Source: Thermohalobaculum sp951813525
GTDB lineage: Bacteria; Pseudomonadota; Alphaproteobacteria; Rhodobacterales; Rhodobacteraceae
Length of the DNA: 64,000 nucleotides
Assembly: GCA_951813525.2 (NCBI GenBank)
Contig: CATOTJ020000002.1
Location: 806,001 to 870,000 of the forward strand
Direction of reading: 5' to 3'
The first letter of the stretch is position 1. Each line of letters starts with the position of its first letter. The position numbers were made by a program, and so were the translations under genes. Of the stretch, positions 31,593-40,870 are shown piece by piece. The notes beneath the pieces are model-generated. The model ran no database searches and had not been told where the DNA came from. It saw only the letters and a program-made list of their open reading frames with translations.

Positions 31593-33086
31593 ATGTTTCG
31601 ACGGATAAGGGAAACACAACCCGGCCCGAACGACCCTCAACCGCGCAATGCGGTCCAGATTGCCGAAAAACGCCCGGAGGCTGCGGATCGGGGCGAGGTC
31701 GTGACCCGGGAAGAGGCCAACCGGGACGTCGCCAAGGCGGCACCGAGTGCTCTGGCTCGTCTGGCGGGCGACGTCACGCGAAATCTTCTGACGCCCGAGC
31801 AGGATGCCGAAGTCAAACGCCGGCGCCGGCTTTTGACGCTGCGCGTCGATTTACACCGGCGTCTGTTGGAAGAATTGAACCTCGCGGCGATTGAGCGGGT
31901 CACGGAATCCGAACTCAAGGCAGAGATCCTTGCCGTTGTACGCGAGGAGATGGCGAGTTCCGATCTTGTTCTCTCGCGTTCGGACCTCGAACGCCTTGTT
32001 GACGAACTCGTCGACGAGGTGACGGGGCTCGGCCCGCTTGAGCCGCTTCTGAAGGATCCCACCATCACAGATATTCTCGTGAACACTTACGAGCATTGTT
32101 ATGTCGAGCGGCAGGGCAAGCTGGTGCGTACGGACGTCCAGTTCAAGGACGATCCGCACCTGATGCGCATCATCAATAAGATCGTCAGCGCCGTTGGCCG
32201 CCGGGTCGACGAAAGTCAGCCTTGGGTCGATGCACGTTTGGCCGATGGATCGCGCGTTAACGCACTTGTCCCGCCCTGCGCTGTCGACGGGCCGCTTCTG
32301 TCAATTCGTAAGTTTTCAAAGATCCCGTTCACTGTTGACAGTTTGATCGATGGTGGCGCTTTCTCTGAAGAAATGGCGCTCTACATGCACGCGGCGGTCC
32401 GCTGCAAATTGAATGTACTCGTTTCGGGCGGTACGGGCTCTGGCAAGACGACCAACCTGAACGCCTTGTCCAGTTTTATTCCTGACAATGAACGCATCGT
32501 GACGATCGAGGATACGGCGGAGCTTCAGTTGCAACAGGAGCATGTCGGCAGGATGGAAAGCAGTCCGGCCAACGTCGAAGGATCGGGGGCCGTCACCCAG
32601 CGTGACCTTCTAAAGAACGCCCTGCGTATGCGCCCGGACCGGATCATCGTCGGTGAAACCCGTGGCGAGGAAGTCGTCGATATGCTTCAGGCCATGAACA
32701 CGGGTCACGAGGGGTCGATGACGACGTTGCACGCGAACACACCGCGCGATGCTCTGGCCCGATTGGAGAACATGATTGGCATGTCGGGGATCGAGCTGCC
32801 GCTGAAAGCAGTCCGAACGAACATTGCATCGGCGATTCACGTCATCGTTCAGGTCAGCCGGATGACAGACGGTAAACGCCGCATGACATCGATCCAGGAA
32901 GTGGTGGGCATGGAAGGTGACGTCGTCACAATGCAGGAGATCTTCAAATTTGAAAGGACCGGCATGACGACAGACGGCGAGATCAGAGGCCGGTACACAG
33001 CGACCGGCATCCGTTCGCTCTTTGCGGACCGATTTATCGCTTGGGGCTACGAACTGCCTCAATCGATCTTCCGCCCGGACATGTGA
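31593..33086 (+). CDS. cpaF: Tad pilus secretion ATPase CpaF/TadA
   Basis: The 497-residue GspE-family ATPase powers Flp pilus assembly. Motifs: EPLLKDPTITDILVN near residue 150, Walker A VSGGTGSGKTTNLN near 280, the Asp box ERIVTIEDTAEL, Walker B DRIIVGETRGEEVVDML near 350, and GHEGSMTTLHANT. The conserved part begins well after the N-terminus; the ATG at 31593 (MFRRIRETQPGPND) resembles other CpaF starts. The IS30 element ends four bases upstream, so no native ribosome site remains. The frame is also open into the element, where TTG codons could start a longer form. It leads the remaining tad genes. Confidence 0.93.
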   Translation: MFRRIRETQPGPNDPQPRNAVQIAEKRPEAADRGEVVTREEANRDVAKAAPSALARLAGDVTRNLLTPEQDAEVKRRRRLLTLRVDLHRRLLEELNLAAIERVTESELKAEILAVVREEMASSDLVLSRSDLERLVDELVDEVTGLGPLEPLLKDPTITDILVNTYEHCYVERQGKLVRTDVQFKDDPHLMRIINKIVSAVGRRVDESQPWVDARLADGSRVNALVPPCAVDGPLLSIRKFSKIPFTVDSLIDGGAFSEEMALYMHAAVRCKLNVLVSGGTGSGKTTNLNALSSFIPDNERIVTIEDTAELQLQQEHVGRMESSPANVEGSGAVTQRDLLKNALRMRPDRIIVGETRGEEVVDMLQAMNTGHEGSMTTLHANTPRDALARLENMIGMSGIELPLKAVRTNIASAIHVIVQVSRMTDGKRRMTSIQEVVGMEGDVVTMQEIFKFERTGMTTDGEIRGRYTATGIRSLFADRFIAWGYELPQSIFRPDM

Positions 33087-33160
33087 TCATTATGCTGCCT
33101 CAAACTGATGCAATATCAGAATCTTGCCGGGATATCCGGCATCTAAGGAGGTTCTGACGG

Positions 33161-34123
33161 ATGTTGTTCCAACCGGTCATCTATGCGCTGATTTTCATCG
33201 GCGTTCTTTTGATGGTGGAAGGCCTCTATCTGATCGCCTTTGGCAAAACGCTGAAGCGTGAAAAGAAGGTAAACCGGAGACTGACGCTGTTGCAGGACGG
33301 CCGCGACACCGAAGAGGTGTTGTCGATCTTGCGTCAGGAGCGGGAAGGCAGCGAGAAGACCCGGTCGATCCCGGTTCTCGGCCCACTGATCGAGCTTTCA
33401 CGTCATGCAAATATCGTCGTGACGCCGCGCATGATGGCGCTGGTGCTGTTGATCATGATCGCGGTGTCATTCATCCTGCTGACGGTGTTCACAGGCGCGG
33501 CGCTGCAGGTCCGCATCCTTATCGCTGCGATCATTGGCTATGCGTCGATCTATCTGTGGTTGCGGAACAAGGCGAAGAAACGCATCGCGCTTTTTGAGGA
33601 ACAATTGCCGGATTCTCTGGATCTGATGGTGCGCTCGTTGCGCGTTGGGCATCCGATCAATGCTGCGGTTTCGATTGTTGCCAGGGAGATGCCGGACCCG
33701 ATCGGCACCGAATTTGGTCTGATTGCAGATGAATCGACCTACGGGATGCCTGTGCAAGATGCGCTAGATCGAATGGCTGGCCGCGTGCCGGTGCCGGATC
33801 TGCGCTTCCTGGCAATCGCCATCAACATTCAGGCAACATCGGGCGGTAATTTGGCTGAGATTTTGGACGGGCTTTCCAAAGTTATCCGGTCCCGCTTTAA
33901 ACTGTTTCGCAAAATCAAGGCGATCACAGCGGAAGCGCGGTGGTCGGGCTGGTTCTTGTCGGTCTTTCCGATCGTTGCGCTACTGGGCGTGCAGGTGGTT
34001 GACCCGGAATACTATGACCGGGTTGCGGACCATCCGCTGTTCATTCCGGGTGCAATTGTGACATTCATCCTGTTGGTCGCGAACATTATTTTCATGCGCG
34101 TCCTGGTCAACATCAAGGTATAG
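33161..34123 (+). CDS. tadB: Tad pilus inner-membrane platform protein TadB
   Basis: The 320-residue protein has an N-terminal membrane segment (YALIFIGVLLMVEGLYLIAF), two more at about residues 85-125, a GspF-type domain (EEQLPDSLDLMVRSLRVGHP, ATSGGNLAEILDGLS) and a C-terminal hydrophobic pair. It forms the membrane platform with TadC. A strong AAGGAGG site stands before the ATG. The 74-base gap after cpaF has a small hairpin GCCGG/CCGGC at 33126-33140. Confidence 0.93.
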   Translation: MLFQPVIYALIFIGVLLMVEGLYLIAFGKTLKREKKVNRRLTLLQDGRDTEEVLSILRQEREGSEKTRSIPVLGPLIELSRHANIVVTPRMMALVLLIMIAVSFILLTVFTGAALQVRILIAAIIGYASIYLWLRNKAKKRIALFEEQLPDSLDLMVRSLRVGHPINAAVSIVAREMPDPIGTEFGLIADESTYGMPVQDALDRMAGRVPVPDLRFLAIAINIQATSGGNLAEILDGLSKVIRSRFKLFRKIKAITAEARWSGWFLSVFPIVALLGVQVVDPEYYDRVADHPLFIPGAIVTFILLVANIIFMRVLVNIKV

Positions 34124-34153
34124 TGCGGTGGGCATCTGCCAGAGGAATATGGG

Positions 34154-35131
34154 TTGAACGAGTTTATCGGAAAGCTGTGGGCCTCGTTGGAGGCGACGTA
34201 TGGCCCGGCCGGGCCGTTCTATGCCATGGCTGCCCTTGGAATGCTGATCGCTATTCTGGCGGTCCCTTTCCTGCTGAAGAAGCGCAAGGATCCGCTGGAA
34301 CGTTTTTCCTTCAAGGAGGATATCCGCGAGACTGAAGTCGAGAAATTGCGAGTTGCCGATGACGGCAGTTTGCAGGGCCTTGCGCCGTTGCTGGACAACG
34401 ACAATTCCGGCGATCTCTCTCAAGCGAAGGCCGATCTGAAATCGGCGGGCTATAAGTCGCCGAGCGCCGTTCGTGTCTTCTATCTGGCAAAGGCCGTCCT
34501 GGGCGTTGCGGGTCTGTTGATCGGGTTGATCTTTACGGTTCTGATCCCAGAGGAGCCCAATCTGGTCGTTTCGGTCGCATTGTCGACGATCATGGCGCTG
34601 ATGGGTTACTTCCTTCCGGTCTATTGGGTGAAACGTCAGATCCAGGTCCGGCGGCAGGAGATCCAGAATTCATTCCCCGACGCGATGGACATGATGCTGG
34701 TGTGCATCGAAGGTGGCCAATCACTGGATCAGGCGATGGCCAGGGTTGGCGAGGAAATGACATCCAGCGGGACCCCTCTGGCAGATGAACTGAAGATTGT
34801 CAGTCACGAATTCCGGGCCGGTAAGGACCGTGCGACGGTTCTGCGTGACCTGGCCGACCGCTGTGCCGTGAACGACATTTCCAGCTTTGTGACAGTGCTG
34901 ATCCAATCATCGACCTTCGGTACATCGATCAGTCAGGCGCTGAGGGTCTATGCGTCCGAGATGCGCGATAAACGCCTGATGCGCGCAGAGGAGAAGGCGA
35001 ACGTCCTGCCGACAAAACTGACGCTGGGGACGATGGCGTTTACGGTCCCGCCGCTGATCCTGATCCTGGTCGGTCCTTCCTTCATTCAGATCCTGCGGTC
35101 GCTGTCGGGGCTGAGCGGCGGCGCCGGGTGA
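34154..35131 (+). CDS. tadC: Tad pilus inner-membrane platform protein TadC
   Basis: The 325-residue protein resembles TadB in its GspF domain: SFPDAMDMMLVCIEGGQSLD, then SHEFRAGKDRATVLRDLADR, and a final membrane segment (FTVPPLILILVGPSFIQIL). The start is a TTG at 34154 with AGAGGA upstream; an ATG five bases before is followed at once by a stop in its own frame. The end overlaps the next gene by four bases. Confidence 0.93.
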   Translation: MNEFIGKLWASLEATYGPAGPFYAMAALGMLIAILAVPFLLKKRKDPLERFSFKEDIRETEVEKLRVADDGSLQGLAPLLDNDNSGDLSQAKADLKSAGYKSPSAVRVFYLAKAVLGVAGLLIGLIFTVLIPEEPNLVVSVALSTIMALMGYFLPVYWVKRQIQVRRQEIQNSFPDAMDMMLVCIEGGQSLDQAMARVGEEMTSSGTPLADELKIVSHEFRAGKDRATVLRDLADRCAVNDISSFVTVLIQSSTFGTSISQALRVYASEMRDKRLMRAEEKANVLPTKLTLGTMAFTVPPLILILVGPSFIQILRSLSGLSGGAG

Positions 35132-35721
35132 AGCGCGCGGCGACATTCGCCGCCGCCTGTCTTGCAGCAAGTCTTGCGGCTTGTGGACCGGAACATCCGA
35201 AGGGTGGTTTGTCCGCGCTCGACGATCCGCCAGCAACGTTGGGGACGCCGCGCACAACCTGGTTAGACCTTGGCCGTGGTTATTTGCAGGTGGGCGAATC
35301 CAGGCTGGCCAAAGCGGCATTCATCCGGTCGATCCGGTTGGAAGGCTTGAGCGCTGCGGCACTGACCGGGGCGGGCATTGCCGCCGAGCGCCAAGGATTG
35401 CTGCACGAAGCACGGCGCTATTTCGAGCGCGCGTTGCAACAAGCACCGTCGTCGGAAATTGCGCACAATAATCTTGGCGCTGTCCAATATCGACTGGGCG
35501 ACTATCTGAGCGCGAAGAGGTCTTTTCAGGCGGCATTCGCGATCTCGAGCGGGACGAATAAGGTCGCGTCCCATAACCTCGGGTTGGTTGAATTGGCGAT
35601 TCAGAAGAACGCAGAAACCGAGATACCATTGGTGCACAACCCGCTACCGTTGCAAAGGGAAGGCACGTCGGAGTACAGGTTGCTGAGAGCAGATACAAAA
35701 AAAGAGGAGGTGGACGGATGA
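35128..35721 (+). CDS. tadD: TPR lipoprotein of the Tad locus (TadD-like, first copy)
   Basis: The 197-residue product starts at a GTG overlapping the tadC stop. It has a lipoprotein signal with the lipobox LAAC (Cys about residue 19) and about three tetratricopeptide repeats (GYLQVGESRLAKAAFIRS, AAERQGLLHEARRYFERAL, LGAVQYRLGDYLSAKRSF). TadD-like lipoproteins help secretin assembly in the outer membrane. It overlaps the next gene. Confidence 0.88.
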   Translation: MKRAATFAAACLAASLAACGPEHPKGGLSALDDPPATLGTPRTTWLDLGRGYLQVGESRLAKAAFIRSIRLEGLSAAALTGAGIAAERQGLLHEARRYFERALQQAPSSEIAHNNLGAVQYRLGDYLSAKRSFQAAFAISSGTNKVASHNLGLVELAIQKNAETEIPLVHNPLPLQREGTSEYRLLRADTKKEEVDG

Positions 35722-36584
35722 AAACGGTCGACCGTCTGAAGCCGTTCGTCGCCGTCATTGCCCTCTTGTCGATCACGACACTTGCCGCCTGTGAGCGGGA
35801 AGCCCTGGCCGATAAGGATCCTTTGGGCAAAAATGTTATCGATGACGCCAAGCTGACTGACCTGCTGCTGACAGCAGGATCTCCGAACGAGGCGATCTCG
35901 TTCTTTGAAAAGGCGCTGCGTGAGGAACCCGAACGTGCGGACTATCGGCGCGGCCTTGCGATTTCACTGGCGCGCGCCAAGCGATATCCGGAATCGGCGC
36001 GCGTTTATCAGGAGTTGATAACGCTGAGCCAGGCTGACGAGGCCGACAAACTGGAATATGCCGTTGTCGCCGCTCGCTTGCAGAAATGGGACGAAGTGCG
36101 CGCGATTGTGGGCGGGCTGCCTGCGGGTCTGAATACCTCACGGCGCCATATGGTCGATGCGATGCTGGCGGACCACGAGAAGAATTGGACTGCTGCGGAT
36201 GCCGCCTATGGGCGCGCCGAGCAGCTTGCCAATAATCCGGCTGGCGTTCTGAATAACTGGGGCGTCTCGAAGATGTCGCGGGGCGATCTGAAAGGGGCCG
36301 AAGTACTGTTTGAGAAGGCGGTCACGTTTAATTCCAGGTTGTTCAGCGCCAAGAACAATCTGGCGATCGCCCGCGGCCTTCAGGGGAACTATCAGCTTCC
36401 GATTGTGCCAATGACGGAAACGGAAAAGGCGATTATTCTGAATAATTTAGGGGTCATCGCCGTGCGACGCGGCGAGAAGAACATCGCCAAAGGGCTGTTT
36501 GTTGCCGCAGTTGAAACCCACCCACAACACTACGAGGCCGCTGCAGGCCGGCTTTCAGCTTTGGAAGCCAGCGTCGAGAACTAG
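35718..36584 (+). CDS. TPR lipoprotein of the Tad locus (second copy)
   Basis: The 288-residue product has a signal peptide with the lipobox LAAC (Cys about residue 25). Tetratricopeptide repeats follow (SPNEAISFFEKALREEPE, RRGLAISLARAKRYPESARV, NNWGVSKMSRGDLKGAEVLF, NNLGVIAVRRGEKNIAKGLF). It overlaps the preceding gene as ATGA. Two TPR lipoproteins in a row are usual in roseobacter tad clusters. It is probably periplasmic or outer-membrane anchored. Confidence 0.88.
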   Translation: MKTVDRLKPFVAVIALLSITTLAACEREALADKDPLGKNVIDDAKLTDLLLTAGSPNEAISFFEKALREEPERADYRRGLAISLARAKRYPESARVYQELITLSQADEADKLEYAVVAARLQKWDEVRAIVGGLPAGLNTSRRHMVDAMLADHEKNWTAADAAYGRAEQLANNPAGVLNNWGVSKMSRGDLKGAEVLFEKAVTFNSRLFSAKNNLAIARGLQGNYQLPIVPMTETEKAIILNNLGVIAVRRGEKNIAKGLFVAAVETHPQHYEAAAGRLSALEASVEN

Positions 36585-36587
36585 GAC

Positions 36588-37109
36588 ATGATTTCGGCTC
36601 CTGCCCTTTGGGTTGCGTTTGCGGCCATGGTCCCACTGATGATTTGGGCGTCCTGGACAGACCTGAAGAGTTTGAAGATCCGAAATACGGCAGTCCTCGC
36701 GGTCTTGGGCGTCTTTATCGTAACCGGCTTGTGGGGCCTTCCGACGGATATCTTCTTTTGGCGCCTGCTGCACGGCGTGATCGTGATGTTCGCTGGCTTT
36801 GCCATGTTCTCGTTCGGATTGATCGGTGGTGGCGATGCCAAAATGGCGGCGGCGCTGACACCGTTCATACTGCCAACCGATTTGCCCGATTTTTTCGTGA
36901 TCTATGGGATCATCACGCTGCTGTTGCTGATGTTGCTGCGTATGTTGATGCAGATGAACAGGCATCGCGAAACAGGTTGGCTGTCGATCGATCAACTGAA
37001 AAAACCGGCGCGTGAGCGCGTGTTCCCGATGGGGCTGATCTTTGGCGTTACGATCGTGATCTATCTCGGCCTGCATACATTGCGCTCGGCCGGGCTCGTG
37101 GGGTCCTAA
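36588..37109 (+). CDS. cpaA: Prepilin peptidase CpaA/TadV (A24 family)
   Basis: The 173-residue membrane protein has the two catalytic aspartates of the family in WASWTDLKSLKIRN and in IGGGDAKMAAALT. Hydrophobic segments surround them. It cleaves the leader of Flp-type prepilins and of pseudopilins. It follows the TPR gene by three bases and seems to close the operon. No Flp prepilin gene is present in the window. Confidence 0.92.
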   Translation: MISAPALWVAFAAMVPLMIWASWTDLKSLKIRNTAVLAVLGVFIVTGLWGLPTDIFFWRLLHGVIVMFAGFAMFSFGLIGGGDAKMAAALTPFILPTDLPDFFVIYGIITLLLLMLLRMLMQMNRHRETGWLSIDQLKKPARERVFPMGLIFGVTIVIYLGLHTLRSAGLVGS

Positions 37110-37150
37110 TTTCTTCGAATGACGCGCGGCGCTGACAGGCCGACCCCGTC

Positions 37151-37900
37151 TCAGGTGCCCGACCATCTCTTCCATTCGTGATCGTCAAGAAAATAGGGCG
37201 GGTGATCAGTGATTACGCCGGTCAATCCGGCATCGCGAAAGGGTTGCACTGCGCCGGGGTCATTGATCGTGTAGGTCCGAATATCGATCTGACGTCGCCG
37301 CGCGGCGTCGATCAGGCTGGTACTCAGATGACGAAACTGAACATGCAAAGCGGCGGCCTGCATCCGGTCCAGAATTTCAGGCCAGTTTTCTGGCGGCTGC
37401 GTGAACAGAGCAGCAATCGAGTGGCCTGGCATCAGTGCCCGTAACGCGTCCAGTTCCCCAAGAGAAAAACTAGACGTTTGCACGCGCTGCCGCGCCCAGT
37501 GACGTTGCTCGAGCGCCTTTGCCACAATCTCTGCCATTCTGCCCAAGGATTGCAGATGCGGCTTCATTTCAAGATTGGCGAACATTCCAAGCTCTTCAAC
37601 AAGATCAAGCGCTTGGTCCAGTGTAGGGATCTGTTCGCCGCGCCCGTAATCGATCCTGTCCAACTCAGACGCAGTGATATCCAGCAGTGGCCCGCTGGCA
37701 TCCGTGCATCGGTCCAATGTCGCGTCGTGGTGAATGACAGGTGTTCCGTCGCCCAGCAGCGAGACATCGAATTCGACCCACCAGACACCCTGACGGGCGG
37801 CAGCTCGAATTGCCTTCAACGAGTTTTCAGGCGCAACATGGCTTGCGCCGCGATGCGCGATAATTCGGCCTGGGTCTGCAACGTTTGGGCGGTCTGGCAT
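37151..37900 (-). CDS. Glycerophosphodiester phosphodiesterase
   Basis: The 249-residue TIM-barrel enzyme hydrolyses glycerophosphodiesters to glycerol 3-phosphate. Motifs: RIIAHRGASHVAPENSLKAI, WVEFDVSLLGDGTPVIHHD (metal and catalytic residues), FANLEMKPH and a late TYTINDPGAV. There is no signal peptide, so it acts in the cytoplasm. The ATG at 37900 was chosen by homology and a weak purine stretch; ATGs at 37930 and 37981 are in frame. Confidence 0.92.
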   Translation of the reverse strand: MPDRPNVADPGRIIAHRGASHVAPENSLKAIRAAARQGVWWVEFDVSLLGDGTPVIHHDATLDRCTDASGPLLDITASELDRIDYGRGEQIPTLDQALDLVEELGMFANLEMKPHLQSLGRMAEIVAKALEQRHWARQRVQTSSFSLGELDALRALMPGHSIAALFTQPPENWPEILDRMQAAALHVQFRHLSTSLIDAARRRQIDIRTYTINDPGAVQPFRDAGLTGVITDHPPYFLDDHEWKRWSGT

Positions 37901-38041
37901 CGATGGTCTCTTTTCGGAACTTTCTGCCATCAGTCGGGCGGACTGAACAGTGAAGTTTTTCCGACGCGGTGCCTTGCCCAATCTGATGCTTCATGCGAAC
38001 TGTCGGCACATCCTTTGGATCGCAGAGACGCAGTAAAACCA

Positions 38042-39943
38042 GTGTCGCGCTATTTGTTATTTCCCATTATCGCCCTGGCTTTGGGCATTGCGATTTGGCA
38101 GGTCGCTGAGCGGTCCTCGCGCGCGTACGAGCGCATGCTGGTCGAACGGGTCAAGAATGGTCTCGAAGTGCTGGGCTATGACTGGGTTGAAGTCAAAGCA
38201 GACGGGTTGAAACTGGAGCTACACGGCCACGCTCCCGATACGTTCGCCAGAGAGCTTGCATTGGAGTCTGCCCGGGCAACGGCGCCGATTGCGACTGTCA
38301 CCAGTTATGCGACCGCGACACTCGCGCCGCCAGAACGGCGTGATCCCGTTCGCGTTGAGTTGCTTCGCGACAAGACCGGCGTGACGATGACCGGTCAGAC
38401 GGCCAATCGCCAGATGAGCAAGCGGTTGAATGACGCGCTGATTGCCCGCGATGCGGGATTGGAGATCCAGGATCTGACCGGAATTCAGGCCGCGCCACCG
38501 CCCCGCGGTTGGGGCGCGGAGATAGATATCGCGACGCTTGCGGCGTCGGCCTTGCCGAATGCCTATGTCGTCATGGAACCAGGCCAGGTGTTGATCGATG
38601 GTCAGGCAGCGAACGCTGAAGAACGGGCGCGCTTGGTCGGTGCGTTGCGCCGCGCGGCGGGCGAGGCCGTGGATCTGTCACTGCGGATTCGCATTCCGGC
38701 GCGCGTGATTGCGCCATTCGTGTTTTCTGCCGAGAAGGAGCCGGGTCAGCCGATCCGGTTGGAGATGTGTGCCGTCCGAACTGAGGAGGAAGAAGGCACT
38801 GTGCGCGCAATGTTGGCACCGGCCGGTTCTGCGAACGAAATATTGTTGTGCCAGGTCGGATTGGGTGGCCCAAGCGGTGATTGGACCGGTGCCATCGCGG
38901 CTGGGCTTTCTGCATTGGACAAGCTGCCAGCGGGTCGGATCGAAATCGAGTATCGCCACGCTCATCTGAACGGCGCACCGCCGACATCACCGGTCGAGTT
39001 TGAGGCTGCCTCTAAGACATTTATCGAAAGCCTACCAGAAGGCTTCAAGCCCGATACTGCGTTGCTGGGCGATGATGTGGCGACCCGCATTGGGATCGAA
39101 CGCGAACTTTTCTGGATGACGCTGACACGGTCTTCGCTTGGTATCACAATTTCGGGTCAAGTCCCGAGCGAGGCAGCGGCGACTGCAATCTCGGCATATG
39201 CGATTGCAATCTTCGGGGCAGATGTCGTCACGCTTGACCTGCGCGTTGTCGATCGGCCACCGCCAAAACATTGGCAGATTGCGGCCTTGGCGATGTTGGA
39301 TCAATTGGCGTTGTCATCTGGTGGTGATGTGCGACTGGCGGGCTATACGATCGCGGTCCGCGGAGAATTGGCCGATCCAAAGCTGGCGCATCAAATCCAC
39401 CACGAGCTTACTGATGGTCTGCCCGATTATGACGTCACGACGGTGTTCGAGTTTGATCTGCCTGCGCGGATGGCGGTGATATCAATGCCCGGACCGCGTT
39501 GCGCCGATCGGTTGAGCAAAGTCCAACGGCAAAACCCGATCAAGTTTTCGACGGGCAGCACACGCATCACCAAAGATAGCGGGCCCGTATTGGATGCGCT
39601 TGCACGGGTTTTCGAAGGGTGCACGACAGACCCAATCGAAGTTGGTGGACATACCGACAGTCAGGGCGCCGAGGATCTGAATCAGCGGGTCAGTCAGGCG
39701 CGTGCAGAATCGGTTGTCACTGCCCTGGCCGAACGCGGCGTTGCCCGCGCGCGCCTGATCGCGAAAGGCTATGGAGAATCTGTACCTGTTGCGGATAACC
39801 AGACCGAGGAAGGTCGGGCGCGCAATCGCCGTATCGAGTTTTTGGCTGCGCCAAAACCTTTGGACCCGAAATCTGATGGGACGAAGGACCCGGACCCCGA
39901 AGTCGAGGAAGAAACCGAAGATGCGACCGGATCGAAAGAGTAG
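38042..39943 (+). CDS. Large OmpA-family envelope protein
   Basis: The 633-residue protein starts with a membrane segment (YLLFPIIALALGIAIWQVA). Several BON-like modules follow (for example TLARSSLGITISGQVPSE-type strands near residue 365). It ends in an OmpA/MotB peptidoglycan-binding domain with FSTGSTRITKDSG and VGGHTDSQGAEDLNQRVSQ, then an acidic tail. The start is uncertain: the GTG at 38042 precedes the hydrophobic segment; a TTG at 38016 is also in frame. It probably anchors the cell wall. The tail (EVEEETEDATGSKE) is close to the next gene. Confidence 0.85.
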   Translation: MSRYLLFPIIALALGIAIWQVAERSSRAYERMLVERVKNGLEVLGYDWVEVKADGLKLELHGHAPDTFARELALESARATAPIATVTSYATATLAPPERRDPVRVELLRDKTGVTMTGQTANRQMSKRLNDALIARDAGLEIQDLTGIQAAPPPRGWGAEIDIATLAASALPNAYVVMEPGQVLIDGQAANAEERARLVGALRRAAGEAVDLSLRIRIPARVIAPFVFSAEKEPGQPIRLEMCAVRTEEEEGTVRAMLAPAGSANEILLCQVGLGGPSGDWTGAIAAGLSALDKLPAGRIEIEYRHAHLNGAPPTSPVEFEAASKTFIESLPEGFKPDTALLGDDVATRIGIERELFWMTLTRSSLGITISGQVPSEAAATAISAYAIAIFGADVVTLDLRVVDRPPPKHWQIAALAMLDQLALSSGGDVRLAGYTIAVRGELADPKLAHQIHHELTDGLPDYDVTTVFEFDLPARMAVISMPGPRCADRLSKVQRQNPIKFSTGSTRITKDSGPVLDALARVFEGCTTDPIEVGGHTDSQGAEDLNQRVSQARAESVVTALAERGVARARLIAKGYGESVPVADNQTEEGRARNRRIEFLAAPKPLDPKSDGTKDPDPEVEEETEDATGSKE

Positions 39944-39949
39944 CACGCA

Positions 39950-40378
39950 ATGCTGACAAGCGTTCAATTGACGATTGCGATTGGTGCGGTTCTGATTGCC
40001 GCATTGATCTTAGGTTGGTTCTTGCACTGGCTGTGGGTGCGTCTGTCGAACGCCGCGTTGAGCGATACGGCCCGAATTACCGAGATGATCAATCGCCTGC
40101 ACGAAGCGGACCGCGCCCGTGAAACTGCCGAAGACGCGAAAGAGCTCGCCGAAAATCTGCTCGCGTCGCGTGAGGCAGAGATGGAGAATCGGATGCTGGC
40201 CATGCAATCGCGCCTGGACGGCGCGTTGGAGGGCCGCGAAGCGCAACTCACCTCAGCATTGAAGGAAGCGCAGGCCGACAGCGAGGCTTCGATGGCGGGC
40301 CTGCGCAGCGCCCGCGAAAGAGTTATGGAATTGGAGGCGGAGGTTGAAGCCCTGCGGGAAGGTTCGGATGCCGAATAG
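39950..40378 (+). CDS. Membrane-anchored coiled-coil protein
   Basis: The 142-residue product has one N-terminal membrane helix (IAIGAVLIAALILGWFLHWL) and then about 100 residues of charged coiled coil rich in Glu, Ala, Arg and Leu. It begins six bases after the OmpA-family gene and is likely co-expressed and a partner of it. No enzymatic motif is seen. Confidence 0.75.
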   Translation: MLTSVQLTIAIGAVLIAALILGWFLHWLWVRLSNAALSDTARITEMINRLHEADRARETAEDAKELAENLLASREAEMENRMLAMQSRLDGALEGREAQLTSALKEAQADSEASMAGLRSARERVMELEAEVEALREGSDAE

Positions 40379-40381
40379 AAT

Positions 40382-40870
40382 TCAGGACGGATTGTGCCAA
40401 CGCGCCGCAGCACTGTCGTCGTCGTCGCGAGCATCGACCCATTTGGCGCCTTCGGGCCCATCTTCTTTCTTCCAGAACGGTGCACGCGTCTTGAGATAGT
40501 CCATCAGGAACTCCGCAGCCTCGAAAGCAGCCTTGCGGTGGGGAGAGGCGGTCAGGACCAGGACGATCCGATCACCCGGATCCAACCGGCCGAATCTGTG
40601 GATGATCCTGATGCCCTGTAACGGCCATCGCGCGTTTGCTTTCTCTGCGATCTCGGTCAGCGCGCGTTCGGTCATTCCCGGGTAATGTTCCAATTCCATC
40701 GCGCTGATTGCACCCTGACCGGTCATCTCGCGCACAAGGCCGGTAAAGCTGACGACGGCACCGATATTTCGGTCAGAGGCGGTAAGACCCTCGATTTCGC
40801 TGCCGATATCAAAATCCCGGCTCTGGACGCTGACGACCGGTGGCGGCCCGTCCTTGGGGCTTGTCGTCAT
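40382..40870 (-). CDS. moaE: Molybdopterin synthase catalytic subunit
   Basis: The 162-residue large subunit binds precursor Z (cPMP) and receives sulfur from MoaD. Motifs: IGAVVSFTGLVREMTG, ELEHYPGMTERALTEI, IIHRFGRLDPGD and the active-site Lys region RAPFWKKEDGPEG. Its start overlaps the stop of moaD by four bases. Confidence 0.95.
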   Translation of the reverse strand: MTTSPKDGPPPVVSVQSRDFDIGSEIEGLTASDRNIGAVVSFTGLVREMTGQGAISAMELEHYPGMTERALTEIAEKANARWPLQGIRIIHRFGRLDPGDRIVLVLTASPHRKAAFEAAEFLMDYLKTRAPFWKKEDGPEGAKWVDARDDDDSAAARWHNPS

